From a virus: a stretch of 60,089 nt of DNA. Positions 46,250-54,341 of the stretch are shown here, one piece after another. Position numbers and translations under genes: made by a program. Below the pieces are notes generated by a model that worked only from the letters and a program-made list of their open reading frames with translations, ran no database searches and was not told the origin of the DNA. The first letter of the stretch is position 1. Every line of letters starts with the position of its first letter. Where the stretch lies: positions 1 to 60,089 of IMG/VR virus record IMGVR_UViG_3300028706_000329. One strand, 5' to 3'.

Positions 46250-46439
46250 CTTCTTTATTTTCTTTTAATTCTTCAGTTAATTTTGTTATTGCTTTTTTAT
46301 ATCCGGGTAATCTTTTTACAGTTTCTAATGTACCTACAGATAAATCTCTAAGATTATTTAGTTCCTGAAGAACACCTTGCATCAATCCTCCAAGCTGTTC
46401 TATTTTTCTTTTCATTATAATTAATTCTGATTCTTTCAT
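46239..46439 (-). CDS. Small coiled-coil protein (66 aa)
   Basis: A charged helical protein (IEQLGGLMQGVLQELNNLRD ... VGTLETVKRLPGYKKAITKL) with an acidic tail, overlapping the nrdA start by 11 bases. Its function is unknown. I recall the LSVGTLETVKRLPGY pattern in marine phage genomes next to ribonucleotide reductase genes. It could be an accessory factor for NrdAB, which is inference from context only. Confidence 0.65.
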   Translation of the reverse strand: MKESELIIMKRKIEQLGGLMQGVLQELNNLRDLSVGTLETVKRLPGYKKAITKLTEELKENKEDVE

Positions 46440-46448
46440 AATTTAATT

Positions 46449-46649
46449 TTAATTAATTCCACAAGATGTAGCTATTAAATAAACTACTTCTTCTTTACAC
46501 TGTTCGTTTTCTACAAATGTTCCACATTTTTCAATAGCGTAAGCTTGTATCAATTTTATATCACACTCAACTTCGACATTTTGTTTAGTGCAACCTATAA
46601 ATGTTAGTATTAATATACTACCAAATATCCTCAAAATCTTCTCCTTCAT
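46449..46649 (-). CDS. Small Cys-rich lipoprotein (66 aa)
   Basis: The start at 46649 (MKEKILRIFG) is chosen because it gives a normal lipoprotein signal, SILILTFIGC, with the lipid Cys at residue 20. A longer frame up to 46805 would run across nrdB. The mature part has four Cys (ECD, KCG, QCKEE, SCGIN), probably as disulphides in the periplasm. The gene overlaps the end of nrdB by 32 bases in another frame. The function is unknown. Confidence 0.6.
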   Translation of the reverse strand: MKEKILRIFGSILILTFIGCTKQNVEVECDIKLIQAYAIEKCGTFVENEQCKEEVVYLIATSCGIN

Positions 46650-47586
46650 TTGCTTTAGAATAGTCAGTAGGTCTAATAGCAAAAAAATCGGTATGAGTAA
46701 CACCCCCAGTAAGATGATAAAACCAATCCAAAGCATTAGCTTTGTTCTCGTTATACCTAAAATGTTGTGAAGATTTGTTATAGCCAAGTTCTGTAATTTT
46801 TTCATTAGCTCTTTTTTTAATAAATTCTTTTAAATCATCTTTCTTTAAATTCTCTATATCGCCTTGTTCAAACATTTTATCGATATATTTTAATTCAAGG
46901 TCAACCATTATATCGGCTGCCTCTAATACATGGTTTTTACATTCTTTTTTTAAGCCTGGTGTTTCTTCACACATATGTCTAAACAATTGACAACCCATCT
47001 TTGAATGTAATGATTCATCTCTTACTGACCATTTCATTTGCTGGCCAACACCCTTAAGTAGGTTTCTAAGCTGAAAGCTATATAGAACAGCAAAAGCAGA
47101 ATATAACGAAACACCTTCAGCGAAAGCGCTAAACACTGCCAAACTTTTGGCAATACCAATTTTATTTTTTCCTTCATAACTAACTAAATTTTCAAATCTA
47201 TTTGCGGTAGCAGGCTCGTGTAAGAAAGCTTCAAAGTCTTCAAGACCTAAAGTTTCATTTAAATACGAATAAGCTACAGCGTGAATAGTTTCTTGTGATC
47301 CAAACATCATAGCCATTTGTTGTATTTCATGTTTAGGAAACCACGCAACTACTTTTTGTGTCCAGTAATCTGACACCGCACATTCTGTTTGTGCAAATCC
47401 TAATAATATATTACCTACTAAATGTTTTTCAGAAGGCGTTAATCTCTCATTCCAGTCTTTTACGTCACCACTCATTGGTATTTCCGTGTGCAACCAAAAC
47501 GCTTGTGCTTGTTTTAACCAGCCCTCAGTGTAGTACTCTGGGTACTCAAAAGGCTTGTAAGCTACTCTATTGTCAAATAATCCCAT
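46618..47586 (-). CDS. nrdB: Ribonucleotide reductase class I, small (beta) subunit
   Basis: A 322-residue ferritin-like radical-generating subunit. Metal ligands are visible as Glu68 (QTECAVSDYW), Glu99 and His102 (QETIHAVAY), Glu157 (FAEGVSLY), Glu191 and His194 (RDESLHSKMG). Tyr106, four residues after His102, sits where the radical tyrosine of class Ia enzymes is found. The first ligand is Glu rather than the Asp of E. coli. The C-terminal tail ends EGEDFEDIW, the usual acidic peptide that docks with NrdA. It starts one base after a small upstream gene. Confidence 0.95.
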   Translation of the reverse strand: MGLFDNRVAYKPFEYPEYYTEGWLKQAQAFWLHTEIPMSGDVKDWNERLTPSEKHLVGNILLGFAQTECAVSDYWTQKVVAWFPKHEIQQMAMMFGSQETIHAVAYSYLNETLGLEDFEAFLHEPATANRFENLVSYEGKNKIGIAKSLAVFSAFAEGVSLYSAFAVLYSFQLRNLLKGVGQQMKWSVRDESLHSKMGCQLFRHMCEETPGLKKECKNHVLEAADIMVDLELKYIDKMFEQGDIENLKKDDLKEFIKKRANEKITELGYNKSSQHFRYNENKANALDWFYHLTGGVTHTDFFAIRPTDYSKANEGEDFEDIW

Positions 47587-47587
47587 A

Positions 47588-47740
47588 TTAATCTTCTATT
47601 TCTTGTTTAACTATTTCTAAAGCAATATCTATAAACGGTAGATATAATACATGCGACACCACCTCTTCTAGATCGTATGATCTAATCCCTATTAATATTC
47701 CAGGATATAAACCTATTGATATTCTCCAAACTCTATTCAT
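47588..47740 (-). CDS. Small protein upstream of nrdB (50 aa)
   Basis: ATG 47740 to TAA 47588-47590. It is hydrophobic at first (MNRVWRISIGLYPGILIGIRSYD), then acidic (IALEIVKQEIED). It lies one base before nrdB and overlaps the previous small gene by eight bases, a packing typical of real genes in this operon. The function is not recognised. Confidence 0.6.
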   Translation of the reverse strand: MNRVWRISIGLYPGILIGIRSYDLEEVVSHVLYLPFIDIALEIVKQEIED

Positions 47741-47900
47741 GTACTTTTATATTAAATTTATCATGAATTTCAATTAATTCGTTCCATCTTAAAAACCCCC
47801 TATTACTAGCCCATTTAATATGCTTTTCAATTTGACGTTCTTTATATTTTAACCTAGCTACTTTCTTTTGTTTTTCAGAATTTCTATTACTCTGTCGCAT
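47733..47900 (-). CDS. Small basic protein (55 aa)
   Basis: ATG 47900 to TAG 47733-47735. The first 30 residues are very basic (MRQSNRNSEKQKKVARLKYK), followed by WASNRGFLRWNELIEIHDKF, a helix-rich tail. It overlaps the endonuclease gene by 43 bases, the largest overlap in this operon, which lowers confidence slightly. Nucleic-acid binding is plausible from its charge. Confidence 0.5.
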   Translation of the reverse strand: MRQSNRNSEKQKKVARLKYKERQIEKHIKWASNRGFLRWNELIEIHDKFNIKVHE

Positions 47901-48319
47901 TCTTTATGATTTTGTGGTTTAAAAAGTATATAACTTGGGAACTGCTCAGTAACTAATTTTTTAAATAACTTCCACCTAATAGGAAATGATTCATTAGGCC
48001 TACCTTTAGTTTCAATTATAAAATCATCACCTATAAAGTCAGGTGTGTATTTTATTGGCAGTATTCTTTTTTCTCCTCTGTTTATAAATTCCCCCTTTGA
48101 GTTAGCTTGTCTTTCATAAACTTCATTTTCAAAATGAAATCCATTTAATAGTACAAAAGTTTCACCTTCGTATTTAGCTTTAATCTTTGCTTTCTGTAAA
48201 GCCATATACATATACTTCTCCAGCCCTGATGCAAAGTTATGCCCCTCATAACTAATTTTTTTAGACTGGACTGGCCCCTTTTTTTTCCTACCAGGGGCTT
48301 TCTTCCTTTTATAAAACAT
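47858..48319 (-). CDS. PD-(D/E)xK endonuclease (T7 endonuclease I/DUF1064-like)
   Basis: A 153-residue protein with a very basic N-terminus (KRKKAPGRKKKGPVQSKK), Glu in SGLEKYM, then YTPDF and IIETKGR (D ... E-x-K) and a helical RWKLFKKLV. This order is that of phage Holliday-junction or debranching nucleases such as T7 gp3. It would resolve branched replication or recombination intermediates, or degrade host DNA. It shares one base with the following gene's stop/start (TAATG). Confidence 0.8.
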   Translation of the reverse strand: MFYKRKKAPGRKKKGPVQSKKISYEGHNFASGLEKYMYMALQKAKIKAKYEGETFVLLNGFHFENEVYERQANSKGEFINRGEKRILPIKYTPDFIGDDFIIETKGRPNESFPIRWKLFKKLVTEQFPSYILFKPQNHKECDRVIEILKNKRK

Positions 48320-48555
48320 TATTCTTTTGCTTTAAGATCTCTTAAATAACATTCTTCTATTTCACTTTTTAATACCTGTCTTGTTTTTTCTATATAGTTG
48401 ACAGCATCCATTAATTCTTCCTGTATATGTTGAAGCCATGTATCTAAGGTTTGGTCATCTTTATGTAAAGTAACACCGTACTTTTTATAACCTACATCAG
48501 ATCTGTTAATAAACTTTTTTACTACTGATTCTATAATCTTATCTCTTATTTCCAT
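48319..48555 (-). CDS. Small all-alpha protein, MazG/dNTP pyrophosphatase-like (78 aa)
   Basis: Helical, with WLQHIQEELMDAVNYIEKT at residues about 40-58. The E-E-x-x-D-A pattern is reminiscent of MazG and phage dCTPase-type NTP pyrophosphohydrolases. Only one half of a metal site is evident, so activity is uncertain. It lies between the endonuclease and the GIY-YIG/MazG gene, in the nucleotide cluster. Confidence 0.5.
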   Translation of the reverse strand: MEIRDKIIESVVKKFINRSDVGYKKYGVTLHKDDQTLDTWLQHIQEELMDAVNYIEKTRQVLKSEIEECYLRDLKAKE

Positions 48556-48556
48556 A

Positions 48557-49315
48557 TTAGTCTTTTACAAATGTTCCGTTTACCATTCTCCCAGTTCTAC
48601 CAGAAATCTCATCATAAGCAAACTGCATACAAGTTTCAATTGAAACACCGTTGAGCTCGGCGAGATTAGTAAGAACAACAACGCTATCACCAATAGCATC
48701 GATAATACCTTCTTTATCATTGTTAAGAAGGGATTGCGATAATTCCCCTGTTTCTTCATATAATTTTATTAATTGTGTTTTAGGATCTCCTTTATCTAAG
48801 ATACCTTTTTCTTTAGCCCATTGTCTTATTAAGTCAAATATTTCTACATTGTTATGAGCAGGCTTTGCTAAAAATGCTTCATAAAAAGCTTTGTTATAAA
48901 TGTAAGTTCTGGTATCGTCATACATAGACTTGTATGAGTTAGCCACCATCCATTCAATTGCTTCTGTTGTTATTTCAAATTCACCTAAAGGCGTTTGCCA
49001 TTTTACCCCTATGTTTTTGTTTAGTATAGATTTAAGTTTAGACTTTTTGCAAGGGAAAGTCGAGGTTTGTTCTGTTGCATTTATTTTCATTTTTTTATTT
49101 ACTAAATTTTTATATAATGTTCTATCAACTTTATACCCATAAAACTTTTGAAGCTCTATTTCTCGCTTTGATATGTAATTAATATCAGACGAAGAATCTA
49201 GAACTTCATACTCTCCAAGCTTATAGCCTTGCACAAGCGTAACTCTATTATTTAAATCACGTGTTACGCCGATTTTTTTATTAGGTATGTGGTAAATATA
49301 ATATATTTCTTCCAT
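48557..49315 (-). CDS. GIY-YIG-like domain fused to MazG-type nucleotide pyrophosphohydrolase
   Basis: A 252-residue protein. Residues 1-70 resemble the GIY-YIG nuclease fold (YYIYHIPNKKIGVTRDLNNR), although the exact GIY/YIG tripeptides are degenerate. Residues about 155-252 are MazG-like: LIKLYEETGELSQSLL supplies E-E-x-x-E, and IIDAIGDSVVVLTNL supplies a second acidic pair, the metal site for hydrolysing NTPs to NMP. The middle part (EFEITTEAIEWMVANS) is undefined. It lies six bases from the thymidylate synthase homologue, so it may supply dCMP or dUMP to it. Confidence 0.75.
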   Translation of the reverse strand: MEEIYYIYHIPNKKIGVTRDLNNRVTLVQGYKLGEYEVLDSSSDINYISKREIELQKFYGYKVDRTLYKNLVNKKMKINATEQTSTFPCKKSKLKSILNKNIGVKWQTPLGEFEITTEAIEWMVANSYKSMYDDTRTYIYNKAFYEAFLAKPAHNNVEIFDLIRQWAKEKGILDKGDPKTQLIKLYEETGELSQSLLNNDKEGIIDAIGDSVVVLTNLAELNGVSIETCMQFAYDEISGRTGRMVNGTFVKD

Positions 49316-49321
49316 ATTGTT

Positions 49322-50155
49322 TTATTTTCCTACAGATAATTCTGCTTTAATTATAGGACTGTGGTTATATCCTTCTAATGTTATAGTATCTTTATTAGGA
49401 ATGAATACAAAATCATTTGCACCTTCTCTTAATTTAATACCACCCCAACTCATTTTAAGTTTAGGTAAATCGTATTGCTTTGCGGCAATATACTCTTCAG
49501 CTTGTTCTAAATGATTATTATATAAATGACAATCACCTAAGCTAGCAATAAGAGTTCCGGGTTTATAACCAGCTCCTTCTGCTATCATTTCTAATAACAA
49601 GCCATACATAGTTATATCATATGGTAATCCAAGAAATACATCTGCACTTCTTTGTTGCCACATTAAGTCCAGTTTACCATCGTTATAAAATAACTGGAAG
49701 TTATAATGACAAGGAGGGAGTACCATATCGTGAAGATCATGAACGTTCCAAGCGGAAACCATGAGTCGTCTACTGGTGGGATTTTCCCTAAGCTCCTGTA
49801 GCACCATTTGTAATTGATCAATGCCATTAGCATGGCGCCACTGGTGACCGTATACGGGACCAAGTTTTCTATCAGTCCTACCAGATCTTTGATAATCAGG
49901 AATCCAATACTTGACACCGTTATCAATAAGATAATCCAAGTCGCTTCGACCTTCGACAATCCAAAATAATTCTGTTTTTGCATGATTAAATATAATTTTC
50001 TTTTTAGTTAATATAGGGAATCCGGCTTTCATGTCATGATACAACATTCTACCGAACACAGCTCTTGTACCTGTCCCTGTTCTATCTGCTTTAGGTTTAC
50101 CTCCATGTAATATACCGGATATTAAACCTGTGTATTCAGTTTCTATATTTGTCAT
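49322..50155 (-). CDS. thyA: Thymidylate synthase family enzyme, likely dCMP-specific (Asn to Asp)
   Basis: A 277-residue homologue. Conserved features are DRTGTGT, TELFWIVEG, NPTSRRLMVSAWNV (Arg129/Arg130), catalytic Cys149 in LPPCHYNF, QRSADVFLGLPYD and GDCHLYNNHLEQ. The residue after LPY is Asp180. It lies 31 residues after the catalytic Cys, exactly where E. coli ThyA has Asn177 (Cys146). Asp at this site is found in the dCMP hydroxymethylase of T4, and the Asn-to-Asp change in Lactobacillus casei ThyA is known to give dCMP methylation. The enzyme is therefore probably a dCMP methylase or hydroxymethylase (inference), although ordinary dTMP synthesis cannot be excluded. Confidence 0.85.
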   Translation of the reverse strand: MTNIETEYTGLISGILHGGKPKADRTGTGTRAVFGRMLYHDMKAGFPILTKKKIIFNHAKTELFWIVEGRSDLDYLIDNGVKYWIPDYQRSGRTDRKLGPVYGHQWRHANGIDQLQMVLQELRENPTSRRLMVSAWNVHDLHDMVLPPCHYNFQLFYNDGKLDLMWQQRSADVFLGLPYDITMYGLLLEMIAEGAGYKPGTLIASLGDCHLYNNHLEQAEEYIAAKQYDLPKLKMSWGGIKLREGANDFVFIPNKDTITLEGYNHSPIIKAELSVGK

Positions 50156-50438
50156 AATAGTATATACATGTTTTATACATCATTTTCTTACATTCATTAG
50201 CGCCATAAGATTCTGGCGACAAGTTAGGTTTTTCACCTTTCTTATATGGCCCAATAATAATTGATATGTGCCATTCTTTAGGAGCAGCACCTGTGGAAAT
50301 TGGAGAGTAAGAAATTCTTATATTATTTTTAATACAAAAATCATTTGCCGCTCTTTCTTTAACTGTAGGAAAGTAAGTACCCATGATACTTTTCTTTCTC
50401 TTCCTACCTATATCCATTGCACTTATTGTTCCTGCCAT
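50136..50438 (-). CDS. Conserved-looking phage protein (100 aa)
   Basis: Function not recognised. The start MAGTISAMDIGRKRKKSIMGTYF is followed by KEWHISIIIGPYKKGEKP and a Tyr-rich end (YKTCIYYYDKYRN). It overlaps the thyA start by 20 bases and follows an operator-like element between 50441 and 50469. Similar proteins occur next to primase genes in marine phages, as I recall. Confidence 0.65.
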   Translation of the reverse strand: MAGTISAMDIGRKRKKSIMGTYFPTVKERAANDFCIKNNIRISYSPISTGAAPKEWHISIIIGPYKKGEKPNLSPESYGANECKKMMYKTCIYYYDKYRN

Positions 50439-50440
50439 AT

Positions 50441-50469
50441 TATCTTTTTATTATCGTATTTGTTACGTA
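50441..50469 (-). promoter_or_regulatory. Leftward regulatory element copy A (CGTA-N5-TACG)
   Basis: On the minus strand it reads ACGTAACAAATACGATAATA, then AAAGATATG. The dyad core is at 50455-50467. It starts right after the stop of the primase gene, and the ATG of the 100-aa gene follows within 30 bases. It belongs to a family of six near-identical copies and is either a promoter or an operator for this part of the operon. Confidence 0.6.
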
Positions 50470-52191
50470 CTACTCCCAAGGCATTATAGTGTTTTCTGGT
50501 ATAGGTTCTGAATGCGGTATATAACAACCAGATTTAGGTTCCCAAGTGAAGAAACATTCAGCACCATTTTCACCTAAATTTTGAAACTTAACTTTTAACA
50601 CTTTAACCTTTGTTGTTTTCTTTTCATAGTCTCTATGAACTAATAAACCATGATAACTAGCATCATACCATTCACCTCCACCTTTAATATTATACATTGT
50701 AGGCTCTTCAATTTTACCGTTTGAATCCTTATACATTTTAGTTGGGTGGGCAACTATAACAACTAATACATCATATTTTTTAGCAAACATTTCAATCTTA
50801 GTTAAATATTCTAATGTATAAACATTAACATCACCGTTATTGGTGTTTAAATCTCTTACTTTATTAAATGGATCTATAACTAAACATTTAATACCTTTGC
50901 GTTTTACAAGTTCACCACCTTTTTTTAATACTGAATCTAATGTATAACGCTCCATATCGATAAAATAAAAGTTATCGTTTATATATTCTGTTGTTTGTTC
51001 CCATTTATCTGTACCTATATCTTTTCTTGATGGCATACCTTGCCAAGCTTTTCTCATTAACTTATGAGCGTGTAAATATGTGGGTGCATTTTCAGGTGAA
51101 GCAAAAGCCGTCTTCCAACTGTGTTGCTGATTATAACCTATAACCATCTGATCTACAAAATCTGATTTACCAGATGATGGAATACCTGTAACAGTTATAA
51201 ACTGCCCTGTGTATGTAGAAAATATATTGTCAAAATTACGTAAGCCTATTTGAAATCCAGGTTTGAAACCGTTTTCAACAAAGTCTACAACATCGCCTTC
51301 AATATCTTTAAAAGTTGTTACGTTTTCTAATGGTACTGGACTTGCTGCATCAATAACTTTAACTAAAGAAGGAGCTCCGTATTTAAGTAAATATTCATTT
51401 GCATCTTTACAATCTTTAAATGAAGTTGTATAGCAAACCTCCGCCCCTAATCTTCTTATTAATTCTTGTCTTAGCGCTTGTCCTGGCTCATCATTATCAA
51501 CAGCTATAATTATCTTTTCAATGCCTGTAAAATAATCTATACAGTTATCTAAATAATCTAAGTTGTTTGTGCCCAGTGTGGCACCATTTGGAACTGATAT
51601 AGCGTTAGATATACCTGCTTCGTGTAGAGCTAATACATCAATCTCACCTTCAGTTATAACACAAAAAGAATGGCCTACAATAGAATCAATGTTATAGAAT
51701 ACTTTTTCAGCACCCTTATATAACTTGAAGTTCTTGCGGCCATCTCTGTACTTAATGTTGATGAGTTCACCACCCATCATATAATTAAATTTAATTGCGT
51801 TCTCTTCTTTTGAAGTTTGTGGCATAAACTCAGGACCCTCAGAAACATTTAAGTCTTCAAGAGTCCTTTGAGATATACCTCTACCATTAAACCACTCTAC
51901 AACTTTTGAACTAACAGGCTTATGCGTCTTAGTACTAAAATCCGGACGGACATATACTTTTTCGCTTACACCTCTTCTTTTAAAAGTATGTAACTGGAAC
52001 GTTCTATTACAATTGTGGCAAGTACCTAACCCTCTCTCCCAGTCGTAAGAAGCGCACTTCTTTTTCTTATTCTCAGATTTTCTAGTATGTGAACACATGG
52101 GGCATGTACCCTCCGGTGCACCTACTTTTAAATCGTATTGATTAAACTGTTCGATCTGGAAACCATTAATTTCCGTGTTATTTACTTGCAT
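50470..52191 (-). CDS. T7-like bifunctional primase-helicase
   Basis: A 573-residue protein. A zinc finger near the N-terminus has C30-x2-C33 and C58-x2-C61. A TOPRIM primase segment is visible near residues 175-195 (FCVITEGEIDVLAL, with acidic IIIAVDNDEPG following). The RecA-type helicase has Walker A VTGIPSSGKSDF near residue 335, a C-terminal IKCLVIDPFNKV Walker B and VVIVAHPTKM. It unwinds the fork and primes the lagging strand. No phage DNA polymerase is seen in the window, so it would have to work with a host polymerase. Confidence 0.92.
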   Translation of the reverse strand: MQVNNTEINGFQIEQFNQYDLKVGAPEGTCPMCSHTRKSENKKKKCASYDWERGLGTCHNCNRTFQLHTFKRRGVSEKVYVRPDFSTKTHKPVSSKVVEWFNGRGISQRTLEDLNVSEGPEFMPQTSKEENAIKFNYMMGGELINIKYRDGRKNFKLYKGAEKVFYNIDSIVGHSFCVITEGEIDVLALHEAGISNAISVPNGATLGTNNLDYLDNCIDYFTGIEKIIIAVDNDEPGQALRQELIRRLGAEVCYTTSFKDCKDANEYLLKYGAPSLVKVIDAASPVPLENVTTFKDIEGDVVDFVENGFKPGFQIGLRNFDNIFSTYTGQFITVTGIPSSGKSDFVDQMVIGYNQQHSWKTAFASPENAPTYLHAHKLMRKAWQGMPSRKDIGTDKWEQTTEYINDNFYFIDMERYTLDSVLKKGGELVKRKGIKCLVIDPFNKVRDLNTNNGDVNVYTLEYLTKIEMFAKKYDVLVVIVAHPTKMYKDSNGKIEEPTMYNIKGGGEWYDASYHGLLVHRDYEKKTTKVKVLKVKFQNLGENGAECFFTWEPKSGCYIPHSEPIPENTIMPWE

Positions 52192-52212
52192 GTAATCTAT
52201 TTATATTAGTTC

Positions 52213-52524
52213 TTAAAATGGTAAATCATCTTGTGCAACTTGTGGTTTAGCAGCTGCAGCTTGTTGTTGATTATCTCTTGGTACAGGCTTAGGGAATTCA
52301 CCGTCAGTCCATACAACAGTAGCGTTACCTAAAAATGTTCTAGGCTCCTTAGCTTCTCTTTCTTCCTTAGTTTGTGCCATAGCCACTGGACCATGGTTAC
52401 CATAGGCATCAACGTCATTATTAACGGTAATAGTAATTGGTAAATACTTACCTTTTTTACCTTCAATAATCCTTGATTTGTCTATAGCAGTAAGGTTTAT
52501 ACTTGTTTTAATTATACCTGCCAT
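52213..52524 (-). CDS. ssb: Single-stranded DNA-binding protein
   Basis: A 103-residue OB-fold-like protein with beta-strand segments (IKTSINLTAIDKSRII, LPITITVNNDVDAYG, FLGNATVVWTDG), a flexible Gln/Ala-rich linker and the acidic DDLPF tail that lets SSB recruit partner proteins. It is encoded between the exonuclease cluster and the primase-helicase, consistent with a replication and recombination role. Confidence 0.8.
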   Translation of the reverse strand: MAGIIKTSINLTAIDKSRIIEGKKGKYLPITITVNNDVDAYGNHGPVAMAQTKEEREAKEPRTFLGNATVVWTDGEFPKPVPRDNQQQAAAAKPQVAQDDLPF

Positions 52525-52527
52525 TTC

Positions 52528-52695
52528 TTAATATGTTTGTAATTGTGAAAACATTCTTTTTAATTGAGTGCTATTTGCACCTGTTGATCTTCTTAAATTG
52601 TCAACTGCTTTTACATGCGTTTGATTGCTGTAAAAGTTTCTCTCACTTGTTGTAACACCTGTTACACTACAAGTTCTTTTCTTTGTTCTTGCCAT
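52528..52695 (-). CDS. Small basic protein (55 aa)
   Basis: ATG 52695 to TAA 52528-52530. It reads MARTKKRTCSVTGVTTSERN, then a helical region ending LKRMFSQLQTY. Its basic charge suggests nucleic-acid contact. It is three bases upstream of ssb and nine bases after the exonuclease stop, so it is clearly within the operon. The function is not recognised. Confidence 0.6.
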   Translation of the reverse strand: MARTKKRTCSVTGVTTSERNFYSNQTHVKAVDNLRRSTGANSTQLKRMFSQLQTY

Positions 52696-52704
52696 AATAT
52701 AAAA

Positions 52705-53448
52705 TTAAAGTGTTTTAGTTAAAAAAAATTGTGATGGATCAAACCCATCTGTTTTAAAGAATAGCTCATATGCCTCAGTAGCTCTAAGTACTTTATCTCT
52801 ACCTGATTCATAAAACTCATCTGAACAATCAAATATTCCTATTTGATGTGTTGTCTTATCCATTACGATAAATAACATATCATAACCAAACATCTCTTTA
52901 TAGATATAAGCTTGACTGTCATAGTTGTATTTATTTGCCGACCATTTAAATTTACTTACGTCGGCACTTGTTTTGAGGTCTATAATAAGTTGCTCGTCCT
53001 CATTTATTATATCGGCTTTGCCTTTCCACATATTACCGAACAGCCTTATTATCCCGGGTTGTTCGTATTTGATACGTGCGCCTTTTCTTGAACCCCGTAT
53101 GTAATCTTTACATATGTTGTTCTTTAGCAACCTTTCTCGCATTAATTCAATTTTGTCTGCTTCATGTTGAAGTAAACACAATTCCCCTTCGGATATTTCC
53201 TTATACTTTTTTGTATTTCTTGTAGAAGATTCAATGATTTTAAAATTATCAATCTTATCTGGTTCAAGTATACTAGTATGGAAATAACCACCAACTAAAA
53301 AAGCAGAGCTCATTGCTGAGGGTACTTTAAAGCTTAGTGGGTCTTTTAATAATGCGGATATGTCTGAGTTACTTAAATACTGTTTACCAAACTTACCGTA
53401 GTAATGTTCGTCTGATTTAAGTTTTTCTAAGACTTCGTCTTTTGTCAT
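52705..53448 (-). CDS. RecB/RecE-like PD-(D/E)xK exonuclease
   Basis: A 247-residue nuclease. LSNSDISALLKDPLSFK and GGYFHTSILEP at the start match the exodeoxyribonuclease VIII-type family, and the catalytic segment is KGKADIINEDEQLIIDLKTSAD (D ... D-L-K). The QAYIYKEMFGYD helix follows, as in that family. Adjacent to the ERF annealing gene with only one base between, it should form an exonuclease-annealase recombination pair. Confidence 0.85.
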   Translation of the reverse strand: MTKDEVLEKLKSDEHYYGKFGKQYLSNSDISALLKDPLSFKVPSAMSSAFLVGGYFHTSILEPDKIDNFKIIESSTRNTKKYKEISEGELCLLQHEADKIELMRERLLKNNICKDYIRGSRKGARIKYEQPGIIRLFGNMWKGKADIINEDEQLIIDLKTSADVSKFKWSANKYNYDSQAYIYKEMFGYDMLFIVMDKTTHQIGIFDCSDEFYESGRDKVLRATEAYELFFKTDGFDPSQFFLTKTL

Positions 53449-53982
53449 CTATAACGTTGTTAATGATTTTTCTTGCTCAGCGGTCATAGAATACTTCTTT
53501 TTAATTGAAGTGACTTTGCCTCCTGACTTAACATAATCTTGAGCTTGTTTTAATTGAGCTGACGTCATAGTAGTAGTCTGGGTACCATGTGTATTGGTAG
53601 CATCGGAATCTGCAGTGTCGTCAATTAACAATAGATTACCTAAAGCATATTTCTTACCATAAGATGATGCTGAACCAAATTGCTGTGGTGTTTGCATACC
53701 TTTCTGATTAAGATCTACCCCTACAATAGCTGTTGCTGATATAAAAGCGTCGCTTTCAGTGTCATGAATTTGTGCTCTTGTTTCTATTACAGGAACAGTT
53801 AAATTCGACTCTTGGAATTGCTCGTGAACAACAAAGTATACTTTATACTTTTCGTTGTACGGTTTTAATGCTTCAAGAATATCTTCGGCTGATCTGAAGT
53901 TATATTTGCCGAATGAGTTGTAACGTGATTTCTTACTTTTGAACTCTTTTTGTATTAAACTTAATTTTTGATATATTGTCAT
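53449..53982 (-). CDS. erf: ERF-family single-strand annealing protein
   Basis: A 177-residue recombinase. The core from the N-terminal YNFRSAEDILEALKPYNEKYKV through QFGSASSYGKKYALGNLLLIDD is the ERF signature, and it ends with a Thr/Lys-rich tail. It pairs complementary single strands made by the adjacent exonuclease. A partial copy of the leftward regulatory element (ACACGTAATAAT ... AGATAATG) lies just upstream, at 53983-54006. Confidence 0.88.
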   Translation of the reverse strand: MTIYQKLSLIQKEFKSKKSRYNSFGKYNFRSAEDILEALKPYNEKYKVYFVVHEQFQESNLTVPVIETRAQIHDTESDAFISATAIVGVDLNQKGMQTPQQFGSASSYGKKYALGNLLLIDDTADSDATNTHGTQTTTMTSAQLKQAQDYVKSGGKVTSIKKKYSMTAEQEKSLTTL

Positions 53983-54017
53983 TATCTATATATATTATTA
54001 CGTGTTATCTTAACTTT

Positions 54018-54341
54018 TTAATTACCAAGCCTATAGAACAACCATGCCTCTTTAGATTTCGGCTTTGTTATTACTAAACTTGTCTCCCCTAAATAAAACA
54101 ATAAGTTGTACTCATCGCTTATATCTGTTCTTATTATCCTTAGCTCCCCGTCAACAATTTTAATTGTGCCCTGGGCTATTATCTCTTCCACACTTCTCCT
54201 AACAAAAGTATTGTTAGGTTGAATTGTCAAAAGTTCTTGTTCTTGGTTATACCAATTACCATATAATTCTGGCGGAATTGAATTTGATTGCGTATAGCAA
54301 AAGCTAGTGGCCATCAAAAATATAATTATTAATTTTCTCAT
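54018..54341 (-). CDS. Secreted lipocalin-like small protein (107 aa)
   Basis: A signal peptide (MRKLIIIFLMATSFCYTQ) ends in a Bacteroidota-style CYTQ site. The mature protein is beta-rich and begins with PPELYGNWYNQEQELLTI, the G-x-W entry of small lipocalin-like domains, and ends WLFYRLGN. It is probably periplasmic. Being in the middle of replication genes, it may act on superinfection or envelope functions, but this is unknown. It overlaps the sigma gene by four bases. Confidence 0.7.
   Translation of the reverse strand: MRKLIIIFLMATSFCYTQSNSIPPELYGNWYNQEQELLTIQPNNTFVRRSVEEIIAQGTIKIVDGELRIIRTDISDEYNLLFYLGETSLVITKPKSKEAWLFYRLGN

Noticed and set aside
46650-46805. Longer start of the small lipoprotein gene, reaching into nrdB
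   Set aside because: The extra 52 residues lie entirely inside nrdB in another frame, and the start at 46649 gives a proper lipoprotein signal.
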